A stretch of 60,501 nucleotides of DNA from Beroe ovata (Eukaryota > Ctenophora > Nuda > Beroida > Beroidae). The stretch is taken from NCBI GenBank assembly GCA_946803715.1, contig CAMPET010000164.1, forward strand, positions 1 through 60,501, in the 5' to 3' direction. The notes under the pieces were generated by a model. That model saw nothing but the letters and a program-made list of their open reading frames with translations. It was not told the origin of the DNA and searched no databases. How positions within the stretch are numbered: position 1 is the first letter of the stretch; the number at the start of each line of letters is the position of its first letter. The position numbers and the translations under genes were made by a program. Below are positions 1 through 12,100 of this stretch, in pieces.

Positions 1-417
1 TAGTGTTTTATGATTTTATAGCTGAAAACGAGAGTTTTTGGATATTTATTTGTGACGAAATAAAAGTATCATGACTTATGTAATGTGATAATAGTTTTTA
101 GCTTAGATTTTTTCTGTTTACCCTATATTGTATTGGAATATTTGTGTCTGTTTTGGATGTTTGTTTTTTCATGTATATGTTTTCATGACGATCTGAAGTT
201 CATTCTATTGTGCTTTGCCCTTTGACCAAGTTTCCAATTTAGCAGTTTCGCATAAATGCGTAAAGCACATAATGAAAGAATTTACGGAGAGCATCGTCCT
301 CCGTGTCGTTAGAACGAATCGCCGGTTTAGCGCCGGTTTCACACACGGGAGTGGGGCGCCGACGCCGAATCGCTATCTCAATTCGTTCATTAATTTCCCG
401 TTTACCCCCCCCTGATA

Positions 418-542
418 GGTACATTGCTGGAGTTATGATGGTGGTATGTACTCTGGGTGCTACAGTTGTCGGCATCGGAAACAACTACATGGACACGTTC
501 GATAGCAGGATGCAAGCGCTGCACGCTGAGATTTTCACGTGA
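418..542 (+). CDS. Possible terminal exon of a membrane protein whose 5' part lies outside the window
   Basis: A pyrimidine-rich stretch ending in AG at about 417 precedes an open frame of about 40 codons closed by TGA at 540-542. The frame has one hydrophobic segment (YIAGVMMVVCTLGATVVG) and then a short polar tail ending in EIFT. This would suit the last transmembrane segment and cytoplasmic end of a gene entering from the left. No upstream exon is visible in the first 400 bases, and I do not recognise the family. The alternative is a chance open frame, and the short length keeps confidence low. Confidence 0.35.
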
Positions 543-983
543 CATGTCACGCGTTACCATGACAACACCCGTGACACGGCGACACGCGTGACAGGACACG
601 ATATGTGCAGTAATCGAGGAATGAAGTTAGAGATATTAGTGGAAAATAACAAGATCACGGTGCATGGAATTTAGAATTCAGGTATTTCCAAAATCATAGC
701 TAAGCTCGATATGACTTTTTAGATTAAGAAAGTTTGATTTATTTTAGTTAAGGTCAGTGTATTTTTATCACGTCTATTTATATCTCAACGAAACCCTTTG
801 AGTTGGTATAAAACCAAAGAAGCAATTGTTGCTTAAGTTTTTCATAGTCTTGACAGTGACTTCCAGTACCTAATATTCATTAGACATACAGTTACATCAT
901 CAAGATAGCCTCTACATTGTGTCAAGCCTTGACCTTTCTGAGAGCTATCGAATTGACATGTCTCTTTAGGGGTGTGAAACTGA

Positions 984-2185
984 CTAGTGGTCGGCGGTGG
1001 TTGTTCGTTGTCTCTGAGTTCGGTTGGTTGTCATGCCTGAGGAGTGTTAGGATAAGGACAAATCAAACTTTTTGTTGTTGTTGTTGTTTTTGAGTGTCCA
1101 TCACGCAATGTTTACGATCATCCTGGTGTTGATAAATTTAGTTATTCGTGGTGAAAGTAGCAATTAGGACAATCACTAATTAGGAACCGTTCACGTATTA
1201 CGTAAGCAAAACTTCGGGATTTTTTACCCCTCCCCCCCCCTCCGTAATCATCAGTAATCATGGCTCAAACCCCCCTCTCAGAAGGGAAATATTACGTAAT
1301 CACGGGCCCAACCCCCCCCCCTTCTAACGGAAAGGCNCTTCTGACGGAAAGTCTGAAAGGGACAAAGGAATACGATATATTTTTAAGTTGCAATTCTGTG
1401 ATACCTGGAAGCGGTCCAGATGCTGGTCCCTTGATATGCTCCACGTTATACCCATGTCGGGTGAAGGAATTGAGAACCAGTCTACTGGCTAGAGACTCGT
1501 CCACACTGACCATAACGCATGATACAGGAGATTTATAATGTCATGGTGTGATGTCATATATCGTGACACTGATATCGTGACACTGACAGATGGTTTAGAT
1601 CATGAAAATAGTGGTTTATAAATCATGAACATATATATTGGAACCTGTTATCAGCTTTGCTCTGCGTATTGTCAGCAATAAGATGAATATGTTTGTCGTG
1701 GGTTAAGGTACGGCTCTTCGGTCTGATAGCGAGCACTTCGCCTGTGCGGTGAGTAGCTCTGGTGTATGTCCATGAGGCCGTATTTTTATTAAGTTTTAAA
1801 TCAGAAACAGACACCTCAACAAGATTGATTCAAACTTCTCCAATCTATGGTGAAGAAAAATACACTCACCAGTTCTTTTGTCATAGTCTACAGTAGCATT
1901 AAGCCTCCCCAGTTTTCTGCCCGGCTTCACTCCGAACATCAAATCTAGATCAGCATTCCGGGACGGGGAGAATGGTCGGTGGTCGGCATGTGCTCGTGCC
2001 AACACATGTTCTCGATCGGTTTGTTGCGATGATGATCTTTGGAAGGGCTGCTGCTTCTGATTGGCGGATGAAATACTTGTTTGATTGTGATTGGCGGAAG
2101 TGGATGGCCGGAGATAAGATCGTAGAATGCTGAATTGGTATTCTGATTTCCCAGTCCCACACTGCATCGGTCTATGGAAGTCCAA
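984..2185 (-). CDS. Unrecognised 188-residue protein, four exons
   Basis: Exons on the minus strand are 2185-1870, 1741-1645, 1505-1405 and 1036-984. All junctions are GT-AG, the phases join, and the last exon ends in TAG (986-984). The start is the ATG at 2185, which opens directly into the first exon. The N-terminal half is rich in Ser, Gln, His and Asn and looks disordered. The middle is basic, with a conserved-looking patch (GVKPGRKLGRLNATVDYDKR, then TGEVLAIRPKSR). There is no signal peptide or membrane segment. It does not match a family I know. The small, basic, soluble make-up would suit a structural protein, but that is only a guess. The last exon (17 codons) is the least certain. 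Confidence 0.55.
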
Positions 2186-2988
2186 TCTCTACTAGTAGTT
2201 ATCGCTACCACTATCAGGACTATGAGGATTTAATTTTAAGCAACTTTTTATATCAAGAACAAGATCAAGAACAAGATTCAAGAACAACAGTTCATAACAT
2301 TTTTTTAACTTCTTGGCGTTAGATAAAATAGATAATGCAAACAATCAAGAACGCGTTGCAACTCTTATGAACATACTCCCGAAATGAAGGTCTAAGTCGA
2401 ACATTGAGTCGAAATGAAGGTCTAAGTCGAACATTGAGTTTAACTTTGCATGTAGGTAAAAACTTAAAGTGAGAATGAAATTAAAGTATCAAATTTATAC
2501 TGTTTGAAGGTCGAATCTACTTTTTAATTCTGATTCTTTTTAAATATTACTCAAAGTCAAAAGAGCAACTACATGTACCTATTATAGTATTAGCATTATA
2601 GTATTAGCAAACGGGAGGTAACTTATATTTACGAATGTTACTTATTGTATCAGCATGGACGTGACTGTGGTGTAAATTTCGGTAATTTGATTCTCGTTGC
2701 TATAGTGATATATGATAGAGGCATAGAATTAGAAACCTGATGCTTTCAGTTATTCAGTATCGCAAAATCAGATCATGCACCTTGACCTATACTGCCTTGT
2801 TATGATATCCTATTCGGCTATTCCTATTGTCAGATTTTATCTGACTCTGAGTATCTGACATTTGCATTGTCGGGCGATGCCAGACCGCTGATGCAGTGAT
2901 GCTCATATGCAAGCCGCGAAGTAAGCGGCTTGCGTCAGCCGCTCGCTTATTCTCTTGTAGCGTAGGGTTTCAATTTCACCCTATACCC

Positions 2989-3063
2989 TTGCCGGATGTT
3001 ATCTGTCCACTGTTTCTTGCGCGCGCCGCGCGCAAGAAACAGTGGACAGATAACATCCGGCAA
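2989..3063. mobile_element. 75-bp perfect-palindrome element (TTGCCGGATGTTATC ends)
   Basis: TTGCCGGATGTTATCTGTCC at the left is mirrored exactly at the right, with arms of about 36 bases around a GCGCGC centre. Related arms are found near 35280-35330 and at 49742-49909. Flanks agree at 6 of 8 positions (CTATACCC and CCCTACCC), suggesting an old 8-bp duplication. Confidence 0.75.
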
Positions 3064-3092
3064 CCCTACCCTTGATGGCGGGATTTTATCCC

Positions 3093-3248
3093 TTGTCGGG
3101 CGATGCCAGACCGCTGATGCAAGCCGCGAAGCGCGGGCTTCCGTCAGCAAGGTCTGTCTGAGAATGAGTGTCTGTCGCTGAGAATAATTTTGCGCCGCCG
3201 CGCGCGCGCAAAACGAAATTCTCGACAGGGTCTATCATCGGTCGACAA
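3093..3248 (+). mobile_element. 156-bp miniature transposon with perfect 8-bp target duplication
   Basis: The left end is TTGTCGGGCGATGCCAGACC. The right end read on the other strand is TTGTCGACCGATGATAGACC, so the inverted ends are imperfect. The octamer TTTATCCC lies at both 3085-3092 and 3249-3256. The interior is GC-rich with a CGCGCG run and has no coding capacity. It sits inside an older element whose ends (TTGTAGC at about 2956, CCTACAA near 3307) resemble the 35174 element. Confidence 0.85.
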
Positions 3249-3500
3249 TTTATCCCTGGCCTGGCGGAATGAAAATTGCGCGCACCCACGGTAAGGTAAA
3301 ATCCTACAAGCACAACTTATTCTCTGTCTGAGAGTGAGAATAACTATAAGTTTGCGCCGCGGCGCGCGCGCAAAACGAAATTCTCGACATGGACAGGGTC
3401 TATCGCATCGATCGACAAACCCTTATGCAATGTCAACATTTTAGTTGCTCATGGCTAGCATCAGCGGTCTAAAAACAATCTATTTTGCTATTTGCAGACG

Positions 3501-3702
3501 TAGATATGTATGATTGCATTGCAGATTTGGTTTTGGTCAGTTCTCGAAAAGATAAATTGCAGCTATATATTCAACTGTATTCATCATGACTCATGCAAAT
3601 AGTATTTGCAGTCATGATGAATACGTAGTTGAATATATAGCTGCAATTTATCTTTTCGACAACTGACCAAAACCAAATCTACAATGCAATCATACATATC
3701 TA
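3501..3702. repeat. Long AT-rich hairpin (about 75-80 base arms)
   Basis: The left arm from TAGATATGTATGATTGCATT to about 3575 is the reverse complement of the right arm ending at 3702, with a few mismatches and a loop of about 50 bases that itself contains a shorter inverted pair (TCATCATGAC / GTCATGATGA). It is likely a foldback element, but I found no clean target duplication. Confidence 0.75.
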
Positions 3703-3789
3703 CAATATCTAAATGTCTGCAATATTTGCACTTCTTTGCAAAGGTTGTATCTTAATCCCATTGGAATAAAAAATAGATACAGCAGAAGC

Positions 3790-3848
3790 TTGTCGGGCAA
3801 TGCCAGACCGCTGAAATTCTCGACAGGGTCTATCATCATGATCGACAA
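3790..3848 (+). mobile_element. 59-bp miniature transposon with perfect 8-bp target duplication
   Basis: This is the smallest copy of the 3093-3248 family: TTGTCGGGCAATGCCAGACC at the left joined almost directly to AATTCTCGACAGGGTCTATC and ending CGACAA. GCAGAAGC flanks it at 3782-3789 and 3849-3856. It is nearly all terminal sequence, which defines the minimum ends of the family. Confidence 0.88.
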
Positions 3849-4180
3849 GCAGAAGCCAAACAATATGCTATCTTTTGCAAATTTGTGTTGTACAAACAAC
3901 ATCAATTAAATATATGGATTGAGAAACCATTGGGGTCATAATCTTGAAGAAGTAAAACGAAAGTATTTGGATCATATCCTCCCTAATTCAAAAATCTGTC
4001 CATATAGGAAAATGGTATTTTGGTAACTGAGACTCATCTGTCATGGGATGTGGAGCTTCCTCCTTTGAGGTAACTTGATACAACTACCTGATCAATATCA
4101 TAAATAAACTCATCCAAGTTTTATGCTTATTTCTCTGTTAATTACTGAAGATGCCCTAGGATTGCCGATTCTTTATTCAG

Positions 4181-7100
4181 GAAGACAAATCTAAGGCTAA
4201 AGATAAGAGGAGAAAATCTAGTTCAACTTCCAGCTCTGATTCCTCTGATGAAGAGAATGGAAATTTGGAGCCTACAGATGTCATAACCAAGACCCTACTA
4301 AAGGATTATCTTGATAGGGAAATCAATATGTTAAAACTAGAACTAACACAACCAGAGGTATATCATGTTTCTCCTCCTCCTTGTAATGATTCTTCTGTAT
4401 AAGAAGTCAGGAATTTTGACAAGTTTGCTCTTATTAGGTAGTGCTGAGGCAGCTACTGGACCAGAAAGATCAAACAACAAAGCAACTCATTACCAGTTCA
4501 AAAGCACTGGAAGAGCAGCGAGCTGTATGGTAAGGAATTTTACCAGTAACCCGAGGTCTTATTGATGTCTACACAAAAAGCGCCTGGTCATAACCATCAC
4601 GACTTTCAGCATGAGAGAATACCAGGATCTCACAAATCTGCAGTTATTGATCCAGCAGAAGCAGAAAGTATCTCAAGACACTTGGGACATTGAACAGAAA
4701 GAATACGTGGAAGGTTTGTGATGAAATTCATGGACTTGCAGGGGATTGGAAATTCTAAAATTGTAACTGCCATGAGAGTACCATACCCACCTGAATTTTC
4801 CTTTCCACAGCGTTCAATAAACATAAGCAACTAGAAGAGCAGCATGCAAAGCTTGAGGAACAAAGTCGTGAACTGGACGTGAGGATTAAGTCCACAAATA
4901 AGGATGTCAAGAGACTGTTGAAGCTGAGGAAACGCCAGGTTTGCGCTCAGAATTCGCCAGCCCCATTTGATACTGATTACCTGTCATGTGACAGGACGTA
5001 AGACTGGAGACAATTATGAACTTTTCAAGCTACATCCCTGCTCACCCGCAATCCCCACTCATCTGATCTCTCAGGACCACATCCTGATTAAGACATTTGA
5101 TGGAGGGTACGGGAGTGAGAAGGAGGCGTCAATCGAGGAATACGTTGATAAAATGAAAGAGTATCGCAAGAATATACTTAACACCAAAACACAGTGAGCC
5201 GATAGATAAAATGTCGAATTTACGATGCTAACTGGTATGTTCAGATCGAGCAGGCTTAAACATTTTGCACCATGATTTACCGATTTCACTAATGGTTGAC
5301 TCACTTTTTCAGATGGCACCGGGGACTGGAATTCACGAAGCAAGCAAACCTACAGTTCTGGCGAGCTGTTCAAGTCTGGAGCTCCATCCTCTCACACAGA
5401 CAAATGTCCGTGAGATGGCAGTACTGTTCGTATGTTACCAACTATCTCAATGCAGCTCAGAGCAATAGTAGACAGGCTGTCGGATGTATGAAAGGTGGGA
5501 CAATTTTGTTTTTTGCACGACCTTGATTTATCAATGAAAGATTTAGGTACCTCGCCTTCACCACTTCTTTGGCACAAAAATTGGTATTTTCCGAACAAAC
5601 ATGTCTGACGATATTCTCTTTTTCAGCTCACGCTCAGATTCCGTACTTCACGGAGAAGATGTTCCAAGAGGTGGATATCTCAAGGAGGAATGCTTACACC
5701 GCCTGTCAACCACACTTCCATCCGACATTCCTACAGGTAGTCTAGAGCTGCCGGAAATGTGGCATCATTGGAGTAAACCTGCCCAATGTTTCATTGGCTT
5801 CGCACTACTCTTCCCCGACTCGAAACTATCAGTCCCCTTGTATTGGCCAACATTCTACCTAGATAACTTATTTTTACTCTACCTACCGAAGCAATGAATT
5901 TCGGTATTATCCCCCAGTGGCTTTGGTACTATCAACAAAATGCGGCCTACCTGGAGAAATGGATTGAGAAGACACTCGATCAAACAATCGAAGGGGACCT
6001 GACCAAGGTTTGTACATTAGTCAATTTATAATTAGTCAATTATAGTCAATTATAGTCAATTATAGTCAATTTCGTGAATTCAAAGAAAAAAACGAATATG
6101 AGCATAGAATTATGCACGGTTACACGAGGGATTTCACTTGACTGTTGATTTCATGTCGCTTATCCCTTTTTCAGGTGAATTTAATATCGCCATTTCATGC
6201 TGCCACTCTATGATTGCGAAACCTTTGACCTTTGATCAAATACTCAGGTGAATGGCTATCTTACGGTGGCTGAGGCCGATCTAAGGGCGGAGAGAAAGCG
6301 GCTTATCATTGAGAAAGTAAAGGAGAAGTTTGGCGAGGGAGCAGAGAGTGAAGTGGCTGAACAGGTTTAGTTTTTGCGGGGGAAAATTATATAATTAATT
6401 GATTAATTAGATAATATAATCTCTCTTTCGATAATTGTTCGGGGTTTCCAGTGTACTATAGAGTTTGCCAAGATCGGTAATTCTTTCCCATTTTGACCCA
6501 ATTCTCCAATTATTGTTCTCTTCTAAAACCCCCAATCCCTCCAGGAGGCAGAGGTGGACCGGTTGAGTAAGGAGGTGAGCAAGATGCAGAGCATTTCAAT
6601 CCAGGCTAATGTGATGACAGTGTCAACCGGAGTGGATAGTGGGGCGGGTGAGGGGCCGCCCCCCGCTGCCGGATCACAGAGTCAGCAGAATGTGGCTGAG
6701 GTGAGGAATTGTCCATTTTCCATCTTTCATATTAGATTTTGATCGTTTTTAATCCATAGTTTTGTACTTGAATCCTTCCGTATGTAGTAATTTCTAAATT
6801 TTGTTTCCACAGACGGGGACTGCTACTACTACTGAAGAAGTTACCAAGGTTGATGATGAGCAAGCAAGGTAAGAACTACTAAAGTTCATCGAAACCCCAA
6901 TACCCGACCCAAAACACTGGGATCAATTCAATTTTCAGTCCATGAAATGAGTGTATGAGACTACAAACAAAATCCCCCAGAATTGAAGCACAGAAGAGAG
7001 AAGAGGAAGCATTGGCAGCTAAAGCCGCTGAAGAAGAATCCAGAAAACGTCTGGAAGAAGCCAAAGCTAAGATCGCTTCCATCGAAAGTGCCACAGAACT

Positions 7101-8472
7101 ACTGGAGAAAGAAAAAGCAGAAGCGGAAGCTGCTCAGAAAGAGGCGATAGAGAAAAGGAAGATGGAAGAGGAGGCTGCTGCCGCTAGGGTGGCTGCTGAA
7201 GAAGCCGCCGCAAATGCGGCAGCTGAGCAGAAGGAGCAGTTGCAACGTGAGGCGGCGCTAGCGGCTGAAGCTGCGGCGAAAGCAAAAGCGGAAGCGATGG
7301 AATGGACAAAGAAAGCAGAGGAAGCGGCTAAGAAAGCAGAGTTGGAGCTGGAGGCATCGAAAAAGGCGGCGGAAGAACGAGCAGCAGCTGAGAAGGAGGC
7401 ACAGGAGGCAGAGGAAGGTGCTAGGAAAGCAAAGGAGGAAATGGATAGGCTGGCAGCTGAAGCAGCAGTGAGTTTCGGACAGATTCTTTGGTTGAAAATT
7501 ATTTGTCCTCCACAGCAGATTCATTGTTTCCCAATATTCGAATACGATAACGCCTTTTTTCAGAATGCAGCACCAGCCAAAGAGATGGAAATTGTTGAAC
7601 GACCGGAAAAGGCAGCTGAGGAGAAGCCAGAAGAAGTGAAACCCGAACAAGGTTTGTGAAATGTATTCTTTAGAATTCTGATGAATTTAATATACCATCT
7701 CAAAAGAGGATCATTTAACTGCCCCTTGAGAGTGCTAAGATCACTTATCACAGTCACGCTTCGTCACGCTTCTTGATCATTCGTTTAAAATTCAATTTTG
7801 TCTGCATGATGCACTTGAGTCTGCGACTTTTGGCACAGATTTCTGTTTCAGTGTGACTGTATGGAATACGCGGCTTTAAATTTCATACATTTTGCGCGCG
7901 AAATTAGTACGTTATTTGCGCGGTTGCTACGCGACTAAGTACTGTATTTGCTTGTGGCCTGGATGTTCACATGTGTTTTTCAGAAAGTGCACCGGAACCT
8001 GCACCGAATTTCCAATCGGACATTGACACCATCATGAACGACTACAAGTCGTCAGTGGAACAGTTCAATAGGTAATATCAACGATTGAAATTGAACTGTT
8101 AACCCCTTCTCTCGCCTGGCGATGCTAGGCCCAGCTGACTATCATCGATAGACAAAGCTTCTCCATTGGTTCAAGTCACCATTTCATAATTCCACAATAT
8201 TTCTTAATAATACCACAGAAAACGGGGTACAGAGGAAGCCAGGATGGACCTTGACTTACAGGAAAAGTTAAAAGCTCGACGCCAACGTCGTCGACAACAA
8301 ATGAAACAGAAAATTGAAGAACAGGTATAGAATTTCTTATTACACCGTGTGAAATTTGCCATAGTAAATTGGATTTAATTGCGCGGATACTAAATGATTA
8401 AATAGAACTCATTTGTTAATCACCTCATTTCAGAAATTGTTGGAAAATTCGCCAGAAAATGGAGCTCAGTAA
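4181..8472 (+). CDS. Alanine/glutamate-rich coiled-coil protein, at least 17 exons, 5' end not found
   Basis: Exons are 4181-4357, 4438-4529, 4610-4713, 4811-4938, 5075-5193, 5313-5494, 5627-5736, 5918-6007, 6248-6364, 6545-6700, 6813-6868, 6981-7467, 7564-7651, 7984-8071, 8219-8324 and 8434-8472 with stop TAA, plus at least one missing 5' exon. Every junction keeps phase, giving about 690-710 residues. The N-terminal part is Ser/Lys-rich and then helical. The middle is Trp/Tyr/Gln-rich (LQFWRAVQVWSS; WLWYYQQNAAYLEKW). The 487-base exon encodes an uninterrupted Ala-Glu-Lys coiled coil of about 160 residues. The C-terminus is basic (LKARRQRRRQQMKQK). There is no signal peptide. I do not recognise the family; long helical proteins of cilia or cytoskeleton look like this. 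Confidence 0.75.
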
Positions 8473-9195
8473 ACCACGGACTGGAACTTTCTATCAGATA
8501 ATCGTACATTTTCAGTATCAATGACTTACAAGTATATGTATAGACGGAGTTAAGTGTTTACTTTTACCATCAGATTTTTATTGAGATCTCAGATAAACGG
8601 AACCACTTAGGCGTGAAAATGGTGCCAAACTTATTTTAGTTTTGATCTCTAATGTTGATAAGATTTCTTAAGATAAATATTTGTGCCAGGGTGCCTTTCA
8701 CCTTGTGTATTAACAACTAAAGTGTACATATGATGTAAATAGATAGTTTTTCGATATTAAAATAATTGAGGTTTCGTTATCCAACATTATTCAATATTCA
8801 CTTTCCATACCCCTGAAAGTTCCTGATTTCTTCTGACAAGTCCAAAACGATGATTGGAATGGTGACAAATACTAAATATAGAGTCCATACATTGAACATT
8901 TATCCAGATAACAATAACTATAAAACAACTTAAACCAAAATTTCGCAAGTTTCATCCTAAAACAGCAGTTCTCGAGAGGCCAAATGGAGGGTAAAAGAAG
9001 GTAGTGCCAAATCCAGTATTCGAGAGGTTTCATAGGTTACAAATTAGGTTCCCCAGGCTACACGTTCTGCTAGGCTACAGAAGTTCCAGGTCCACGTGGC
9101 GGATTTCTGGATATTTCCGCTGAAAATCGTTTTTTCAATCAACAAAATGAATTTAAACGAGCGATTTTTCGGCACCAACCATTTTCATACTTCCT
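8473..9195. other. Convergent 3' intergenic region
   Basis: This AT-rich stretch separates the tail-to-tail coiled-coil gene (+) and SLC30A9 (-). It should hold both 3' UTRs. I see no other gene, repeat or RNA structure in it. Confidence 0.6.
8756..8761 (+). terminator. Probable polyadenylation signal (ATTAAA) of the coiled-coil gene
   Basis: An ATTAAA hexamer lies 284 bases after the TAA at 8472 and before the convergent SLC30A9 gene on the other strand. ATTAAA is the commonest variant of AATAAA. No transcript end is known. Confidence 0.4.
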
Positions 9196-12100
9196 TCAAC
9201 AAACCTTGATCAGAGATTCGAGCCTATCAACTTCAAGCGCTAACGTGTCTACCAACTGTTTACACTGCTCCTTCATAAACAAATCCAGATCTGCTTCACT
9301 TCCCAACCCACGCGCTTCCTAGATAGAAGACTACATAAATTTCCATGGAATAAAGAAACAAAATGAGTTCTCGAACTAAAGCAATTTCATGTTTTCTTAC
9401 CTTCAAAAGTGAAGTTGGATCAATTGTGTCCATGTACTTTTTCGTGACGTTATCCGTATCGAAGAATATCTCCGCCTTGAATCGAACGTAGCTGGGACCC
9501 TGTAACAAATAGATATCGTCTACAGTAGATGAATATCTATGCCCAAACGTAATTATCGAATGAGCAAAGCAACTGCACTTGCAGTACATACTCAAAGCCA
9601 AAACTCAAGACATTTGACCAGAACTTACACACTCTCTAATCTTACCAAATCTCACGACATCTTACCTCGACCATGGTTTTGACATCGTTCACAGACAGCA
9701 CGCTCGGGTCTCGCTCTAACATATCCACAATGGTCCGTTGTTTTGCCTGGTCCATAGCCCTGTGAGAACAGTGTATTCATAATATCATGGATAAATACTG
9801 CTCAAGCGCAGAACTGAAAGGTCGTAGAAAGTACGAACTTGGGTCCCGATACACGGGAACAACTGTTCATTCATAGCTGTTTATTGCACAGTTTTCTTTT
9901 CTCGCCGACAGTTACCTTCATCAGTTGCGGTAATAGCTATTCATTGCTCGTCAAAAGTTGTCCGGCAAGAATGAACCGATGGAAATTTTAAAAACATTGC
10001 AGTGAAAGATGATGATTTCACAGTAGATGATGATTACCTGCCGATTAGCGCATCTTTGTTCCGTATAATGATGAAGATGGCCATCCCTCCGAGAAGTGTG
10101 CCAACACCGATACTGCCCAGTGCATCGTAAACTGGATTACCTAAACACAGGGGAATGTCTTGAGTGATTAAACGAGAATGAATCAACTTACTCATCTAAT
10201 TCTAATGAGGATACCTTCGAAAGAATTAAGAAAAATAAATCTATCTTCTTCAGATATCAATTTTGAATGTCCAGAGCGACAACTTTCAAAACACTGACAA
10301 AGCATGATGACAAGGTGTACTTTCAAACAACGACAGGAACTTAATTTATTACCGGTGTAAGCACTGAGACCTATTCCTGCCCCAGCAATCAGAACACCCA
10401 CAGTTGCAGCTATATCCTCTGCGAGAACCGCTATCGTGTTCGGCTCGTATCCTTTGAAAACTGAGAGAAAGGGGGATGTCAGAATAGGGTTATGCATGAC
10501 AACGGAAATTGGCTTCGAATTGAATCTTCTGGAAGTTCATTTCAATTTCTACGACACGTTCTTTCAAATCAAGGATTATTTTATGCAAAAAAGATGGTTT
10601 CAATCTCTTCTTACTGTAGTGACTGAATGATACGCCCTCCATTTTGGACTGAATCTTTGCTTGCTTGTATGCAAACATCAGTGACCATCCCTCGAAAAAA
10701 GCAGTGAATAAGAGCACTGCATATGCCTGAAGATGACAAAAAATTATCAAGGATATTTCAATGGCCTTTCACTCAAACGGTGATATTTTTGATTATTCAA
10801 CGTCACAAAAAGAAATGTACTGACCACACCCAAAGAATGATCCAAAACGAGTGATGGGTGGTAAAGTTGAGATACACCATGTTTGATGGTGAATACAGCT
10901 CCAATCTCGAATATTGACACTCCGGAAATAAGTGCGTACACATACCTGCAAAGAGTTATGCAGTGGTGTCAACAAATCATGACGAAAAGGTACTGTGCAG
11001 CGCACTGGTGTCAACTGTGAACGAATTCAATCGCTTGCATTCCTATGTAAGAGTTACACAGTGGTGTCAGTACGTGACGAATTGGTATTCATTCGTCATA
11101 CGGGCCTGGAGAACTGGTGTCAACGAATTTTATCTTCAGCATTCCTAGGTAGGAATTATGTAGTGGTGTCAGCAAGCTGTGACGAATAGGTGTCTATCTG
11201 TCACACAGGCCTGTTCTGAACTACTTGTGCCCGCGAATTCCATTGTTAGCATTTCTACGTCAGAGTGGCAATGTAATTATAGATGAGCATTGGGCAGCAA
11301 TCGGCAAATTCTGTAATTAGCTACAAATTTGGTACGCGCCGCGCATTTCACTAACTGCAATTTTTGCGCAAGAGTCATCACAAAAATTGGCCCGCGTCCG
11401 CACAAAAGTTATAATTGATTTCGTAATTAGATTTGCCAAATTGTGACACGAACCCTTACCTAGCTTTGTCAAAACCATAGGGATGATCAGAATGTGGCCG
11501 CTTCAAGGAATATATCAGACCAAACGCCAGAAACAGCTGAAAGGAGCTATATCAACGAAACATTGGCGCAAAATCTAAAATCCATTGGTTGAATCCTTCA
11601 CTCCTTCGCGATGTGTCTGTTTCCAATCTTACCTGGTTCATAGTATCGATAACACTGTGTATTGCCTCTGACAACATACTAGCGCTTCCCGTGTACGCAT
11701 AGGATCCAAACTTTGCCACAGCAACGCAGACATTGGTTGCTATACTAAATGTTACCACCTGACAACACTCTCTGTTTACAGAAAACTTGCAGCTATTTGC
11801 CAGCTTAAGTGTTAACAACCGCTCCAAATGTCAACAGCTAAATTGTCAGCATTAATCTAGAAAATTTGGACACAGATCCACAAATCCATCCTACCTTCAG
11901 AGAGGATATGATATGGTTCCGACGGTGAACTTGATTAGCGTGCCAGGATGTGTTCTTCTTATCATTCTTTAGCGACTTATTTTCGTTATACAGGATCCGT
12001 ACTAAACTACTAAGCGCTGGAAATAGTAATCCGAGAATAGTTTCGAATATAGGAACTTTCTCAAATCACAGGTTGAAATCTTGTATCGGTTGCGTTAAAT

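Larger units (their letters stand above)
2186..4180. other. Intergenic region with a nested cluster of small transposons
   Basis: 2186-2860 is AT-rich and includes a 32-bp direct repeat at about 2378-2440 (GAAATGAAGGTCTAAGTCGA twice). 2867-3420 and 3790-3848 are miniature elements, several nested. 3501-3702 is a hairpin. 3860-4180 probably contains upstream sequence or a missing 5' exon of the coiled-coil gene. Confidence 0.6.

Noticed and set aside
4008-4070. Possible upstream exon of the coiled-coil gene (ILVTETHLSWDVELPPL)
   Set aside because: It has good splice signals but its phase does not join the exon at 4181, where the combined frame meets a stop. A connecting exon would be needed and was not found.
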